Origin: Lentibacillus sp. CBA3610
GTDB taxonomy: Bacteria; Bacillota; Bacilli; Bacillales; Amphibacillaceae
Direction of reading: 5' to 3'
Assembly (NCBI RefSeq): GCF_013373365.1
Contig: NZ_CP035925.1
Coordinates: 3,286,001 to 3,350,000, forward strand
DNA: 64,000 nucleotides
Shown: one piece after another, positions 9,536 to 22,955 of the stretch
How the letters are laid out: each line of letters starts with the position of its first letter
How positions within the stretch are numbered: position 1 is the stretch's first letter
Notes under the pieces: generated by a model
Database searches by the model: none
The model's input: only the letters and a program-made list of their open reading frames with translations
Told to the model about the DNA's origin: nothing
Made by a program: the position numbers and the translations under genes

Positions 9536-10306
9536 ATGCTTTTTGTGCTTGATGCAGGAAATACAAACACAGTTCTTGGTGTTTTTAAGGATGATACATT
9601 AATTCATGAATGGCGGATCAATACAGACCGGTATAAAACTGAGGATGAATTTGCTGTCCTTATGCAGTCTTTATTGGCGCATGAAGGTATTTCGTTTTCG
9701 GATATTAACGGAGTCATTATTTCTTCCGTCGTGCCTCCAATGATGTTTGCATTGGAAAAAATGTGCACGAAATATTTCCACCTGGAGCCGATGGTTATTG
9801 GAAAAGATTCGGTGCATTCATATTTGAACATGGTTTATCCAAACCCGGAGGAAATAGGGGCTGACCGGATAGTGAATGCGGCAGGAGCAATTGAAGAGTA
9901 TGGTGCACCTCTGATTATTATTGATTTTGGAACAGCGACAACTTATTGTTATATTAATGATGATAAAGCTTATTATGGCGGTCTGATTGCTCCTGGTGTT
10001 CTGATTTCGATGGAAGCGCTCAATAGTAAGGCGTCAAAGCTGCCAAAAATTGAAATTCAGGCACCTGACAATGTGATAGGTCAATCAACAGTCGAAGCGA
10101 TGCAATCGGGTGTTTTTTATGGCTATGTTGCACAAGTGGACGGGACAGTTAACCGGATGAAGCGGGAAACGACAACAGAGCCGACAGTCATAGCGACGGG
10201 TGGTTTGGCATCGCTCATTGCGGATGCATCCGAAACAATCGATTATGTTGATAAATATTTGACATTAAAAGGTCTTTATAAAATTTACCAAAAAAATATG
10301 CAATAG
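9536..10306 (+). CDS. coaX: Type III pantothenate kinase
   Basis: Phosphorylates pantothenate in the first step of coenzyme A synthesis. The 256-residue protein belongs to the ASKHA fold: DAGNTN at residues 6-11 is the phosphate-binding motif, and DFGTATT near residue 129 is the second conserved loop. Length matches B. subtilis CoaX (about 258). A weak AGGAAGG ribosome binding site lies about 11 nt before ATG 9536. It heads a likely operon with hslO, the PrsA-like gene and cysK, as in Bacillus, but the upstream junction with ftsH has been rebuilt by two repeat elements. Confidence 0.96.
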   Translation: MLFVLDAGNTNTVLGVFKDDTLIHEWRINTDRYKTEDEFAVLMQSLLAHEGISFSDINGVIISSVVPPMMFALEKMCTKYFHLEPMVIGKDSVHSYLNMVYPNPEEIGADRIVNAAGAIEEYGAPLIIIDFGTATTYCYINDDKAYYGGLIAPGVLISMEALNSKASKLPKIEIQAPDNVIGQSTVEAMQSGVFYGYVAQVDGTVNRMKRETTTEPTVIATGGLASLIADASETIDYVDKYLTLKGLYKIYQKNMQ

Positions 10307-10353
10307 GAGTTCTGACTTGCTGAACATCCTCTGAAGGAGACGGAAACAATAAT

Positions 10354-11235
10354 ATGAAAGATTATCTGGTGAAAGCTACTGTGTATGACGGACAAGTTCG
10401 TGCATACGCGATCAGCTCGACAAATACAATCGACGAAGCTCGGAGAAGACAGGATACGTTGGCGACAGCTTCAGCTGCTCTCGGCCGGACGATAACAATC
10501 GGTGCAATGATGGGAGCGATGCTAAAAGGTGATGATACGCTGACCGTTAAACTTGAAGGGAATGGGCCGATTGGTGCGATTATTGCTGACAGTGATGCAA
10601 CAGGTGATGTGAGGGGGTATGTCACGAACCCGTACGTTGATTTTGATTTAAATGAAAAAGGCAAGCTGGATGTCGCACGAGCAGTTGGTACGGAAGGGAC
10701 GCTTAGTGTTGTAAAGGATTTAGGGCTAAAAGAGCAATTTACAGGACAGGTTCCGATTGTATCCGGTGAAGTTGGGGATGATTTCACCTATTATTTCGCA
10801 AACTCTGAACAGACGCCTTCTTCTGTAGGGGCTGGTGTGCTGGTTAACCCCGACCAGAGTATATCAGCTTCCGGCGGATTTATTGTACAAGTGATGCCTG
10901 GTGCTGATGAAGAAGTTATGACACGTCTTGAAGAAAAAATTCAGTCAATCCCGCCGATTTCAACGTTGATACGGGAAGGCAATGCACCGGAACAAATTTT
11001 GGAACGGCTTTTTGGGGATGAAGACGTCACCATTCAAGGACGGCTGCCTATCCGTTTTCAGTGCAAATGTTCCAAAGAACGTGTGGAGCGGGCAATTCTT
11101 GGGCTTGGAACCGAAGAAATCCAGAATATGATTGACGAGGATCACGGCGCAGAAGCCACATGTCATTTCTGTAATGAAGTTTATCAATTATCGGAACAGG
11201 AGCTGGAAATGCTTAAAGAATCAGCAGAAAACTAA
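10354..11235 (+). CDS. hslO: Redox-regulated chaperone Hsp33
   Basis: Holdase chaperone activated by oxidation when its four zinc-binding cysteines form disulfides. The 293-residue protein has the N-terminal Hsp33 core (RVEDTD-type motifs are absent; AYAISST is near residue 20) and the C-terminal redox switch: CKC near residues 235-237 and CHFC near 268-271. Length is as expected for the family. ATG 10354 follows GAAGGAGA. It lies 47 bp after coaX and 17 bp before the next gene, consistent with one transcript. Confidence 0.96.
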   Translation: MKDYLVKATVYDGQVRAYAISSTNTIDEARRRQDTLATASAALGRTITIGAMMGAMLKGDDTLTVKLEGNGPIGAIIADSDATGDVRGYVTNPYVDFDLNEKGKLDVARAVGTEGTLSVVKDLGLKEQFTGQVPIVSGEVGDDFTYYFANSEQTPSSVGAGVLVNPDQSISASGGFIVQVMPGADEEVMTRLEEKIQSIPPISTLIREGNAPEQILERLFGDEDVTIQGRLPIRFQCKCSKERVERAILGLGTEEIQNMIDEDHGAEATCHFCNEVYQLSEQELEMLKESAEN

Positions 11236-11252
11236 TGTGAAAGGAGCGCCTG

Positions 11253-12152
11253 ATGAACAAAAAACTTCTCTGGGGTATGATTGTGGTTCTGCTTATAACG
11301 AATATTACCACACTTATTTTTTGGGGCCAGACAGGCATCGGCTCGATTGACGGCGGTAACATGGGAATTGATCAGACGGAGCCAGTTGCTTCTGTTGGTG
11401 ATCAAACGATTTCGTATGATGAATGGATAACAGCATTACGTGAAAACAATGGGGAAAACCAATTGAAACATTTGATAAACCAACAGGTGGTGCAGCAGCT
11501 GGCTGATGCGAACAATGTAACGATTGATGAGAAAATCATTGCCCGGGAAATAGCACTTTTAACAACGATGCAGGGTGTCATGACTGAGGAAGAAACAAAT
11601 CGAAAGGAGGCGGAATGGCGGGAAGATATTATTCACCGCTATCAATTGGAGGCCCTTCTCACAGCTGATGCCAATATACCGGACGAAGACATTCGCTCGT
11701 ATTATGAGGATTACCGGGATCAGTATGACGTCCAGGCATCAACACAAATTTCCCATATTGTCGTGGATGGCTTTGAAACGGCAGAAAAAGTGCACACAGA
11801 ACTCGAAAACGGTGCATCATTCAGTCTGTTGGCACAGGAATATTCGATAGATGATGAAACAAAAGATGAAGGCGGCTATTTCGGATTTTTAGTGAATACT
11901 AGCCAGTTTTGGCCTGCTGGCTACCTGGATAAAGTGGAAGAAATGGAAGAACGGACATATAGTGAACCTTTTCAAAGTAATGAGAATGTCGTTATTATTT
12001 ATCTTCATCGCAAGCTTCCACCCATCACGTTTGATTATGAGGAAATGAAACCTTATGTAGAACGGGAGCTGGCAATGGATGAGCTGGATCAGTCATTGTC
12101 AGCGGAATCGTTATGGGACGAGCTGGACGTCGAATGGATGTATGAGGAGTAG
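11253..12152 (+). CDS. yacD: Membrane-anchored parvulin-type peptidyl-prolyl isomerase (YacD/PrsA-like)
   Basis: A 299-residue extracytoplasmic folding factor. One hydrophobic segment near residues 6-22 with no lipobox cysteine suggests a membrane anchor or signal peptide rather than a lipoprotein, unlike PrsA itself. A SurA-like N-terminal region is followed by the parvulin domain (TQISHIVV near residue 163, GGYFGF near 206). In Bacillus this position holds yacD, a PpiC-type protein. The start ATG follows AAAGGAG by a few bases. Substrates are unknown. Confidence 0.85.
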   Translation: MNKKLLWGMIVVLLITNITTLIFWGQTGIGSIDGGNMGIDQTEPVASVGDQTISYDEWITALRENNGENQLKHLINQQVVQQLADANNVTIDEKIIAREIALLTTMQGVMTEEETNRKEAEWREDIIHRYQLEALLTADANIPDEDIRSYYEDYRDQYDVQASTQISHIVVDGFETAEKVHTELENGASFSLLAQEYSIDDETKDEGGYFGFLVNTSQFWPAGYLDKVEEMEERTYSEPFQSNENVVIIYLHRKLPPITFDYEEMKPYVERELAMDELDQSLSAESLWDELDVEWMYEE

Positions 12153-12178
12153 AAATTTCTAATAATAATGTCTATTGA

Positions 12179-12207
12179 TTGACATTTTAAACATTTAAAC
12201 GTATATT
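12179..12207 (+). promoter_or_regulatory. Putative sigma-A promoter for cysK
   Basis: TTGACA at 12179-12184 and TATATT at 12202-12207 are separated by exactly 17 bp, about 45 bp before the cysK start. No T-box or S-box is seen in the short leader. Confidence 0.7.
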
Positions 12208-12251
12208 GTGTATAAATCCTATGCAGATACTTGGAATTGGGAGGAATCAGA

Positions 12252-13178
12252 ATGCGAGTTGCTGATAGTATTAACGGTCTTATTGGCGAAACACCCATTG
12301 TGAAGTTGAATCGTTCAGTTGAAAAGGATAGTGCTGATATTTATCTGAAATTGGAATTCATGAACCCCGGAAGTTCGGTTAAAGACAGGATTGCATTATC
12401 AATGGTCGAAGCTGCCGAAAAACAGGGTGAGTTAAAAGAGGGAGACACCATTATTGAGCCGACCAGTGGTAATACCGGAATTGGGTTGGCTATGGTTGCG
12501 GCTGCAAAAGGATATAAAACGGTATTGGTTATGCCCGACACGATGAGTAAGGAACGCCGTAATTTATTACGCGCTTATGGTGCTGAATTAGTATTGACAC
12601 CTGGTGCAGATGCTATGAAGGGTGCTATTAAAAAGGCAGAGGAACTGAAAAAGGAACACGGCTATTTTATGCCGCAGCAATTCAGTAATGAAGCTAATAC
12701 GGAAGTGCATGAACGCACAACCGGGCAGGAAATTGTCAAACAGATGGATGAAGGGCTTGATGCGTTTGTTTCCGGTATCGGGACCGGCGGAACGATTACC
12801 GGTGCCGGCAAAGTTTTAAAAGACCATTTTAAGGACATAAAACTCTATGCCGTTGAACCAGATGATTCTGCTGTTCTTTCCGGAGATTCACCGGGACCGC
12901 ATAAGATTCAGGGGCTGGGCGCAGGTTTTGTTCCTGATATTCTGGACACGGATATTTATGAGGAAGCTATTCGCATATCCAATGATGAAGCCTTTCAGAC
13001 AGCACGTGAAGTTGCTAAACAGGAAGGTATTCTGGGTGGCATTTCAGCAGGCGCCGCAGTAGCTGCAGCTCAAAAAGTTGCCAAACAATTGGGTGAAGGT
13101 AAAAAAGTGCTTGCAGTTATTCCTGATAATGGTGAACGTTATCTGTCCACACCGCTTTATCAATATGATGAAGAGTAA
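12252..13178 (+). CDS. cysK: Cysteine synthase A (O-acetylserine sulfhydrylase)
   Basis: PLP enzyme joining sulfide to O-acetylserine to make cysteine. It uses the product of CysE, encoded further along in this window. The 308-residue protein has the PLP lysine in SSVKDR near residue 43, the substrate loop TSGNTG near 70, and the phosphate-binding GTGGT near 176. ATG 12252 is preceded by GGGAGGA. An upstream in-frame TTG at 12231 precedes that box and is rejected. A terminator follows directly, so cysK is probably the last gene of its transcript. Confidence 0.97.
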   Translation: MRVADSINGLIGETPIVKLNRSVEKDSADIYLKLEFMNPGSSVKDRIALSMVEAAEKQGELKEGDTIIEPTSGNTGIGLAMVAAAKGYKTVLVMPDTMSKERRNLLRAYGAELVLTPGADAMKGAIKKAEELKKEHGYFMPQQFSNEANTEVHERTTGQEIVKQMDEGLDAFVSGIGTGGTITGAGKVLKDHFKDIKLYAVEPDDSAVLSGDSPGPHKIQGLGAGFVPDILDTDIYEEAIRISNDEAFQTAREVAKQEGILGGISAGAAVAAAQKVAKQLGEGKKVLAVIPDNGERYLSTPLYQYDEE

Positions 13179-13197
13179 AATGACTCAGAACAAGGGA

Positions 13198-13235
13198 GGA
13201 TTGGCACCGGATGTCTGGTGCTAGTCCTTTTTTTC
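13198..13235 (+). terminator. Intrinsic terminator after cysK
   Basis: GGATTGGCACC at 13198-13208 pairs with GGTGCTAGTCC at 13217-13227 (two G-T pairs), followed by seven T residues. Confidence 0.88.
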
Positions 13236-13371
13236 ATGCTGTGATAGGATAATATTTTAGAGGGAGTTCAATAAAGACTGGTGAAAACAACACGCCTAAT
13301 TTCTTAGTTTGCTTATTCCCTTTTTGATAAGGTCAGAAAATATAACATTTCAGATGAAGACTTCAACCAAT

Positions 13372-13395
13372 CCGACCTCTTACTTCTGACCTCTG
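13372..13395. repeat. Short GAGGTCAGAAGT-type repeat upstream of folP
   Basis: Read on the - strand this 24-nt segment is a run of purine-rich blocks (CAGAGGTCAGAAG, then TAAGAGGTCGG). Near-identical blocks occur in both pre-16S leaders (about 17711 and 24232) and in both arms of the 23S intervening sequence stem. It lies where pabB-pabA-pabC stand in B. subtilis. Confidence 0.6.
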
Positions 13396-13460
13396 GAAAG
13401 ACGAGGCTAGACCTGAGTGTTTCTTATTACATACAATTGAGTTGCGAAAGAAGGTACATG

Positions 13461-14294
13461 ATGGAATTAACAACGAATACTAAAACGTTTCACTTGGACG
13501 AACGGACGCATGTGATGGGAATTTTGAATGTGACGCCTGATTCTTTTTCGGATGGCGGAAGTTACACAACTGTTGAAAAAGCTGTGGAACAAGCCGTATA
13601 TATGGAACAGCAAGGGGCGGATATGATTGACATAGGCGGTGAATCCACCAGGCCGGATCATGACCCTGTATCGCTGGATGAAGAACTTGAGCGTGTTTTG
13701 CCGATTATTCGGGCAGTTAAAGATAATGTAAACATTCCAATCTCCATTGACACATATAAAGCAGAAACAGCACGTCAGGCCGTTGAAGCCGGGGCTGACA
13801 TTATAAACGATGTCTGGGGTGCGAAACGGGAACCTGATATAGCACGAGTTGCGGCTGCCAGTCATGTTCCGATTATATTAATGCACAACCGGCCGAATAC
13901 GGATTATACATCGCTCATCCCTGATATGAAACAGGATTTGCAGGAGAGTATCGACATTGCACTTAAAGCAGGCGTATCACCAGCGAACATTGTGCTCGAC
14001 CCTGGCGTCGGTTTTGCCAAAACGTCCGGTGATAATCTGACCGTTATGAATCATTTGGAAGAATTCAATGATTTTGGATATCCGATTCTGCTTGGAACAT
14101 CCCGCAAATCATTTATCGGAAAAATTTTGGATCTGCCGGCGGATAAACGTGATAATGGCACGGGTGCCACAACGTGTCTCGGTATTTCAAAGGGCGTTCA
14201 GATTGTTCGTGTCCATAATGTGAAGCTGCACGTCGAACTTTCAAAGATGATGGATGCTATGCTTGGTAAGCAGGGAGGGAAGACTCTTGGATAA
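13461..14294 (+). CDS. folP: Dihydropteroate synthase
   Basis: Condenses p-aminobenzoate with the pterin pyrophosphate to dihydropteroate; the target of sulfonamides. Conserved motifs are LNVTPDSFSDGG near residue 23, IDIGGESTRP near 60 and NDVWG near 116. With ATG 13461, 6 nt after AAGAAGG, the protein has 277 residues; ATG 13458 is an equal alternative. The end overlaps folB by 8 bp. The pab genes that normally precede it in this cluster are absent here. Confidence 0.95.
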   Translation: MELTTNTKTFHLDERTHVMGILNVTPDSFSDGGSYTTVEKAVEQAVYMEQQGADMIDIGGESTRPDHDPVSLDEELERVLPIIRAVKDNVNIPISIDTYKAETARQAVEAGADIINDVWGAKREPDIARVAAASHVPIILMHNRPNTDYTSLIPDMKQDLQESIDIALKAGVSPANIVLDPGVGFAKTSGDNLTVMNHLEEFNDFGYPILLGTSRKSFIGKILDLPADKRDNGTGATTCLGISKGVQIVRVHNVKLHVELSKMMDAMLGKQGGKTLG

Positions 14295-14652
14295 AATTTT
14301 GCTGAATCAAATGATGTTTTACGGATACCATGGCCTGTTTCCGGAAGAGAACAAACTCGGCCAGCGATTTTTGGTTGATACAGAGCTGATGCTGGATTTG
14401 AAAAAGTCCAGCCGTTCGGATGATATGCATGATTCGATTGATTATGGCGAAGTTTATCATGTCATCAAAGAGATTATGGAAGGCGAACCGAAAAATCTGG
14501 TTGAGGCGATTGCTGAGGCGATTGCTGATGAATTATTTCAATCGTTTAATTTACTAAAAGCTTGCAAATTAACGGTTACCAAGCCAGACCCTCCTATACC
14601 GGGACATTACCAGTCAGTTGCAGTCGAAATATACCGGGAGCGAAACGAATGA
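14287..14652 (+). CDS. folB: Dihydroneopterin aldolase
   Basis: Folate pathway enzyme that cleaves dihydroneopterin to hydroxymethyl-dihydropterin. The 121-residue protein has FYGYHG near residue 11, EENKLGQ near 20 and a conserved lysine near the C-terminus (KPDPPIPGH). The start is TTG 14287, with GCAGGGAGGGA ending about 6 nt upstream; this aligns with the usual MDK start of the family. It overlaps folP by 8 bp and folK by 4 bp (ATGA). Confidence 0.93.
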   Translation: MDKILLNQMMFYGYHGLFPEENKLGQRFLVDTELMLDLKKSSRSDDMHDSIDYGEVYHVIKEIMEGEPKNLVEAIAEAIADELFQSFNLLKACKLTVTKPDPPIPGHYQSVAVEIYRERNE

Positions 14653-15161
14653 ACAATATTTATCTGGCCTTAGGATCAAATATAGAGCCGCGGGATGACT
14701 ATCTCTCAAAAGCACTGGAATCACTGAATACGCATCGGCAAATAACTGTACTCAGAAAATCTTCCATTTATAAAACGGCACCAGTCGGTTACACGGATCA
14801 GGATGATTTTTTGAATATGGTCATTGAACTGGATACGTCCCTTTTGCCATTAGAACTGCTTGATGTTTGCCAAAGCATTGAAAAACAATTAGGCAGAAGA
14901 CGGGGGGTTCGCTTTGGGCCGCGCACGGTTGACCTTGACATTTTAATCTATAATCAGGAAAATAGAGAAACAGAACAATTGACGATTCCGCATCCACGCA
15001 TGCTTGAACGGGCATTTGTGCTTATACCTTTGAGTGAATTAGCATCTGAATTAACCGTTGCGACAGCCCATAAAATGGTATCGGATTATATAGAGGAACT
15101 TCCCGAAAGCGATATAAAGGATGTAACGCTATGGACAGAGAAAGGCTCGGCAGAAGAATAA
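14649..15161 (+). CDS. folK: 6-hydroxymethyl-7,8-dihydropterin pyrophosphokinase
   Basis: Transfers pyrophosphate from ATP to hydroxymethyl-dihydropterin, giving the FolP substrate. The 170-residue protein has LALGSN near residue 5, LGRRRGVRFGPRTVDLDIL near residues 81-99 (the HPPK signature) and PHPRM near 115. ATG 14649 overlaps the folB stop codon. The 3' end overlaps yazB by 31 bp, so folP-folB-folK-yazB form a tightly coupled unit. Confidence 0.96.
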   Translation: MNNIYLALGSNIEPRDDYLSKALESLNTHRQITVLRKSSIYKTAPVGYTDQDDFLNMVIELDTSLLPLELLDVCQSIEKQLGRRRGVRFGPRTVDLDILIYNQENRETEQLTIPHPRMLERAFVLIPLSELASELTVATAHKMVSDYIEELPESDIKDVTLWTEKGSAEE

Positions 15162-15358
15162 AAGCGTTTCGTAAATTAAAAGGGTATACACAGGTGGGTC
15201 TGGCTAAACAATTAGATATTCCGATTATAAACCTTGGTGATGTCGAACGAGGAGAGCGGCAGGCAACAACTGAATTGCTGGATCAAATAGCCGGCCAGCT
15301 GGAGATATCGAGACAGGAACTAACAGATGATGACCAGGGGGAAAAGAAGGAGGAATAA
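15131..15358 (+). CDS. yazB: XRE-family small DNA-binding protein YazB
   Basis: A 75-residue protein almost entirely made of one Cro/C1-type helix-turn-helix (LGRRIKAFRKLKGY, then VGLAKQLDIP and LGDVERGER). The start ATG is inside folK, 9 nt after AAAGGA. A gene of this type and size occurs at the same place in B. subtilis. The target promoters are unknown. Confidence 0.85.
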   Translation: MDRERLGRRIKAFRKLKGYTQVGLAKQLDIPIINLGDVERGERQATTELLDQIAGQLEISRQELTDDDQGEKKEE

Positions 15359-15361
15359 TCA

Positions 15362-15653
15362 ATGTTTCAAAACGGTGATATTACAATCCCGAATCGTGTT
15401 GTACTGGCACCGATGGCCGGAATATCCAACTATGCTTTCCGACCTGAGCGTAAAGGAGTTTGGTTCCGGACTTGTTTGTGCTGAAATGGTCAATGATAAA
15501 GGGCTTAACAATAAAAATGAAAAATCCATGAACATGCTGTATATTGATGAAGATGAGATGCCGATGAGTCTGCAAATTTTTGGCGGTAAAAAAGATTCAT
15601 TGGTACAAGCAGCGCAATTTAGTCTTGTTGAGACCCGGAAAACAAGATACTGA
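15362..15653 (+). pseudogene. dusB: Broken tRNA-dihydrouridine synthase, N-terminal third only
   Basis: ATG 15362 follows a strong GAAGGAGGA box and opens a DusB N-terminus (NRVVLAPMAG near residues 11-20, the FMN-binding start). After residues NYAFR (around 15450) one extra C shifts the frame. In the next frame the family sequence continues (EFGSGLVCAEM, LYIDEDE, SLQIFGGKK) to about 15620. It then ends after a few unrelated residues, so about 230 C-terminal residues, including the catalytic cysteine region, are missing. The frameshift could be a sequence error; the missing two thirds cannot be explained by one base. Confidence 0.85.
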
Positions 15654-15700
15654 CTACTGAAAGCCAGGTTCCTCCAAAAAATGCGGAACCGGCCGGATAA

Positions 15701-17196
<1,496 letters not shown>

Positions 17197-17600
17197 TTAA
17201 TGTATAACATCAGGTGAATCCAGTCCAGTATGTTTCATGCCTTGAACTTGACTGGTCATCTTTTATCCTTGTGTGACTGGCCAGCTGTCCATGAATTAAT
17301 CAAAGATTCCACTCATTGGATGGAACAACAGTTTTACGGATTAAGTCCCCACTGATTGAAGTTTATGCAGTTATCGATCTCGTGTGAAATGAAAGTTAAA
17401 CGGAAGAGGAGCTTCTAAGGCTGAACATGACGACAGTTGAATAGCGCAAGTGAGATACACCGTTCGTCAGCTTATTATAAACTGGATGAAATAACCAATA
17501 ATTTTTTTGTTTAATCCTATTGATTCAGTGAAATAATCGTGGTAAATTATTATATGTCGCGCAAACAGATGCGGACCAACAACAAAACGTTAAAAAAGTT
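17197..17600. other. Unassigned 400-bp segment between lysS and the rRNA promoter
   Basis: No open frame of useful length on either strand and no recognisable RNA. Short coding-like runs (for example HELIKDSTHWMEQQFYG near 17295-17340) suggest a decayed or frameshifted small gene, but no family could be recognised. Confidence 0.4.
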
Positions 17601-17601
17601 A

Positions 17602-17630
17602 TTGACATAGTTGTTGGAAGATGGTATGTT
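17602..17630 (+). promoter_or_regulatory. rRNA operon promoter, first operon
   Basis: TTGACA at 17602-17607 and TATGTT at 17625-17630 with a 17-bp spacer, followed by a leader with a boxA-like TGCTCTTTGAAAACT (about 17666-17680). The second operon has the same promoter, with TATATT as -10. Confidence 0.85.
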
Positions 17631-17710
17631 AGTAAAGTCGCTTTTTTGAAGGCGACATTGAATTTGCTCTTTGAAAACTGAACAAAACAACCTGTATGAT
17701 AAACAGATGT

Positions 17711-17734
17711 CAGAGGTAAGAGGTCGGAAATCGG
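17711..17734. repeat. GAGGTCAGAAGT-type repeat in the first pre-16S leader
   Basis: CAGAGGTAAGAGGTCGGAAA opens this block, followed by an inverted pair around it (TCGGATTGT, then TTAATCCGA). It belongs to the same short repeat family as 13372-13395 and the intervening-sequence stems. Confidence 0.6.
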
Positions 17735-17834
17735 ATTGTTTTAATCCGAATGATGACACTTTAACCCTTGGAATCAATTTTTTTGAAGCTAAAGACATTG
17801 ATAAGGTTGATCGGTGTCGACCTTATGGCAAACT

Positions 17835-19405
<1,571 letters not shown>

Positions 19406-19739
19406 ATTTTTAAGGAAGTCATGCATGGTTGTTTGGTTCAGTTTTGAGGGAGCAAAATCCCTCGTGGTGGAGCGAAGTTTGGACCTTGAAAAACTAAATA
19501 AGAGCAAGACATTCAACGACATTGATTTAAAAACGTTCGTCAAACGACGCATGTTATTAGTTAAGTGACGATGGCGCACGGTGAATGCCTTGGCACCAGG
19601 AGCCGACGAAGGACGGACTAACACCGATATGCCCCGGTGAGTCGTAAGTAGACTGCGACCCGGGGATTTCCGAATGGGGCAACCCGCTGTCCGTAATGGG
19701 GCAGTACTTGTGTCTGAATTCATAGGGCACAAGAGGCAC

Positions 19740-19770
<31 letters not shown>

Positions 19771-20211
19771 GAAGAGAAAGCAAACGCGATTTCCCGAGTA
19801 GCGGCGAGCGAAACGGAAACAGCCCAACCGGAAAGTTCCGGGGAGAAGGGACACGCCATGGGAGTTATCAAGAAAATGGCTTAGACGAATCGATCTGGAA
19901 TGATCAGCCGAAGAAGTAAGAGCCCTGTAGTCGAAAAGCCATTTCCTCCGGTGTGGATCCTGAGTACGGCGGAACACGGGAAATTCCGTCGGAATCCGGG
20001 AGGACCATCTCCCAAGGCTAAATACTCCCTGGTGACCGATAGTGAACCAGTACCGTGTGAGGGGAAAGGTGAAAGCACCCCGGAAGGGAGTGAAACAGAA
20101 ACCTGAAACGTGTGCCTGCAAGTAGTCGAAGCCCGTTAATGGGTGACGGCGTACCTTTGTAGAATGGACCGGCGAGTTGCGATTGTATGCAAGGTTAAGT
20201 GGCAAACACGG

Positions 20212-20243
<32 letters not shown>

Positions 20244-20673
20244 AAACAGTATACGGTCGCAGACCCGAAACCGTGTGATCTACCCATGTCCAGGGTGAAG
20301 GTCAGGTAACACTGACTGGAGGCCCGAACCCACGTATGCTGAAAAATGCGGGGATGAGGTGTGGGTAGGGGTGAAATGCCAATCGAACACGGAGATAGCT
20401 GGTTCTCTCCGAAATAGCTTTAGGGCTAGCCTCAGGGAGAAGCGTTCTGGAGGTAGAGCACTGATTGGACTAGGGGCCCTCACCGGGTTACCGAATTCAG
20501 TCAAACTCCGAATGCCAGTAACGCAACCCTGGGAGTCAGACTATGGGTGATAAGGTTCATAGTCGAAAGGGAAACAGCCCGGACCGCCAGCTAAGGTCCC
20601 TAAGTATACGTTAAGTGGAAAAGGATGTGGAGTTGCCCAGACAACCAGTATGTTGGCTTAGAAGCAGCCATCA

Positions 20674-20709
<36 letters not shown>

Positions 20710-20756
20710 TCTGCGCCGAAAATGTACCGGGGCTAAACGTATCACCGAAGCTGCGG

Positions 20757-21195
20757 AAGCAGAGGTCAGATACCAGAGGTCGGAAGTCAGAAGTGAGGGA
20801 AGATAGTGATAAAACACTATAAGGATTTACGGATTTATCAACAGGCTTATGACCTTGCATTGAAAATTCATAAACTCACCTTGGAATTTCCTGACTTTGA
20901 AAAATATGAACTTGGTGCTCAACTGAGAAGAGCAGCCCTTTCTATTCCAGCAAATTGCTGAAGGATATGGAAGAAAGATTCTATTAATGACTTCAAGCGT
21001 TTTCTTAAAATATCACTTGGCTCCAATAATGAAGTCAAGGTTATGTTGGATTTTGCAAGAGATTTGACATATTTGGATGAACAGAAATACACCTATCTTT
21101 ATCAACGGTATGAAGAGTTAGGTAAGCAAATTTATTCCTCTATACAAAAGTGGAAATAATCCGACTTCTGATTTCTGGCATCTGACCTCTGTTTG
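20757..21195 (+). other. 23S rRNA intervening sequence in helix 45, copy 1
   Basis: The conserved 23S sequence GAAGCTGCGGA stops at about 20756 and resumes with GGTAGGAGAGCGTTCC at 21194. In other Bacillaceae the two flanks are joined by a short hairpin loop. The insert is bounded by an imperfect inverted repeat of about 32 bp (CAGAGGTCAGATACCAGAGG on the left, its near complement ending TCTGACCTCTG on the right), a typical RNase III target. Helix 45 is a known site for such insertions in other bacteria. Confidence 0.9.
20806..21159 (+). pseudogene. Four-helix-bundle (S23-type) intervening-sequence ORF, disrupted copy
   Basis: GTG 20806 opens a frame identical to the copy at 27342 up to SIPAN. 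A 2-base deletion then causes an in-frame stop, and a nearby 1-base deletion restores the frame. The C-terminus (YEELGKQIY, then SSIQKWK) reads correctly to a stop at 21159. Overall length is 354 bp, three fewer than the intact 357. Small proteins of this family are encoded in 23S intervening sequences of several bacteria; their role is not established. Confidence 0.85.
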
Positions 21196-21885
21196 GTAGG
21201 AGAGCGTTCCAAATGCTGTGAAGTCAGACCGTGAGGACTGGTGGAGCGTTTGGAAGTGAGAATGCCGGTATGAGTAGCGAAAAAAGAGTGAGAATCTCTT
21301 TCACCGAAAGCCTAAGGTTTCCTGAGGAAGGCTCGTCCGCTCAGGGTTAGTCGGGACCTAAGCCGAGGCCGAAAGGCGTAGGCGATGGCCAACAGGCAGA
21401 TATTCCTGTACCACCTCGTGAGCGTTTGAACGATGGGGGGACGCAGCAGGATAGGGAAAGCGCACTGTCGGAATTGTGCGCCCAAGCAGTGAGGGAGTTG
21501 GACAGGTAAATCCGTCTGACAATCCCAAGCTGTGACGGGGAGGGAAATTGAGTACCGAAGTTCCTGATTCCACACTGCCAAAGAAAGCCTCTAGTGAGTT
21601 CCACAGGTGCCCGTACGCAAACGACACAGGTAGGGAGGAGAGATCCTAAGGTGATCGGGAGAACTCTCGTTAAGGAAACTCGGCAAAATGAACCCCGTAA
21701 CTTCGGGAGAAGGGGTGCTCACACCGAGTGAGCCGCAGTGAATAGGCCCAAGCGACTGTTTACCAAAAACACAGGTCTCTGCGAAGCCGAAAGGCGAAGT
21801 ATAGGGGCTGACACCTGCCCGGTGCTGGAAGGTTAAGGGGACGCGTTAGCGTGCTTGTCACGCGAAGCGCCAAACCGAAGCCCCA

Positions 21886-21962
<77 letters not shown>

Positions 21963-22413
21963 TGCAACGACTTGGGCACTGTCTCAACGAGAGACCCGGT
22001 GAAATTATACTATGCGTGAAGATGCGCATTACCCGCGACTGGACGGAAAGACCCCGTGGAGCTTTACTGCACCTTGATATTGAATGTTGTACAGGCTTTG
22101 TACAGGATAGGTGGGAGCCGTCGAAACGTGAGGCGCCAGCTTACGTGGAGGCACCCCGTGGGATACCACCCTGGCTGTACGAACATTCTTAACCCAGGAC
22201 CGTAATCCGGTCCGGAGACAGTGTCAGGCAGGCAGTTTGACTGGGGCGGTCGCCTCCCAAAAGGTAACGGAGGCGCCCAAAGGTTCCCTCAGAATGGTTG
22301 GAAATCATTCGCAGAGTGCAAAGGCAGAAGGGAGCTTGACTGCGAGACCTACAAGTCGAGCAGGGACGAAAGTCGGGCTTAGTGATCCGGTGGTCCCGCA
22401 TGGAAGGGCCATC

Positions 22414-22522
<109 letters not shown>

Positions 22523-22527
22523 TAGTC

Positions 22528-22563
<36 letters not shown>

Positions 22564-22636
22564 TACGCGAGCTGGTTCAGAAACGTCGTGAGAACAGTTC
22601 GGTCCCTATCCGTCGTGGGCGCTGGAAGTCTGAGAG

Positions 22637-22670
<34 letters not shown>

Positions 22671-22955
22671 ACACCGCTGGTGTACCAGTTGTTCCGCCAG
22701 GAGCACAGCTGGGTAGCTACGTGTGGCAAGGATAAGTGCTGAAAGCATCTAAGCATGAAGCCCCCCTCAAGATGAAACTTCCCATCACTTTAAGTGAGTA
22801 AGATCCCTCAGAGACGATGAGGTGGATAGGTCCGAGGTGGAAGCGTGGCGACACGTGGAGCTGACGGATACTATCGATCGAGGACTTAACTAAACCATAT
22901 GTGGTTGAATGGAACTCTTATTTAGTTTTCAGGGTGCAAATTCCTGAAAAACCCC

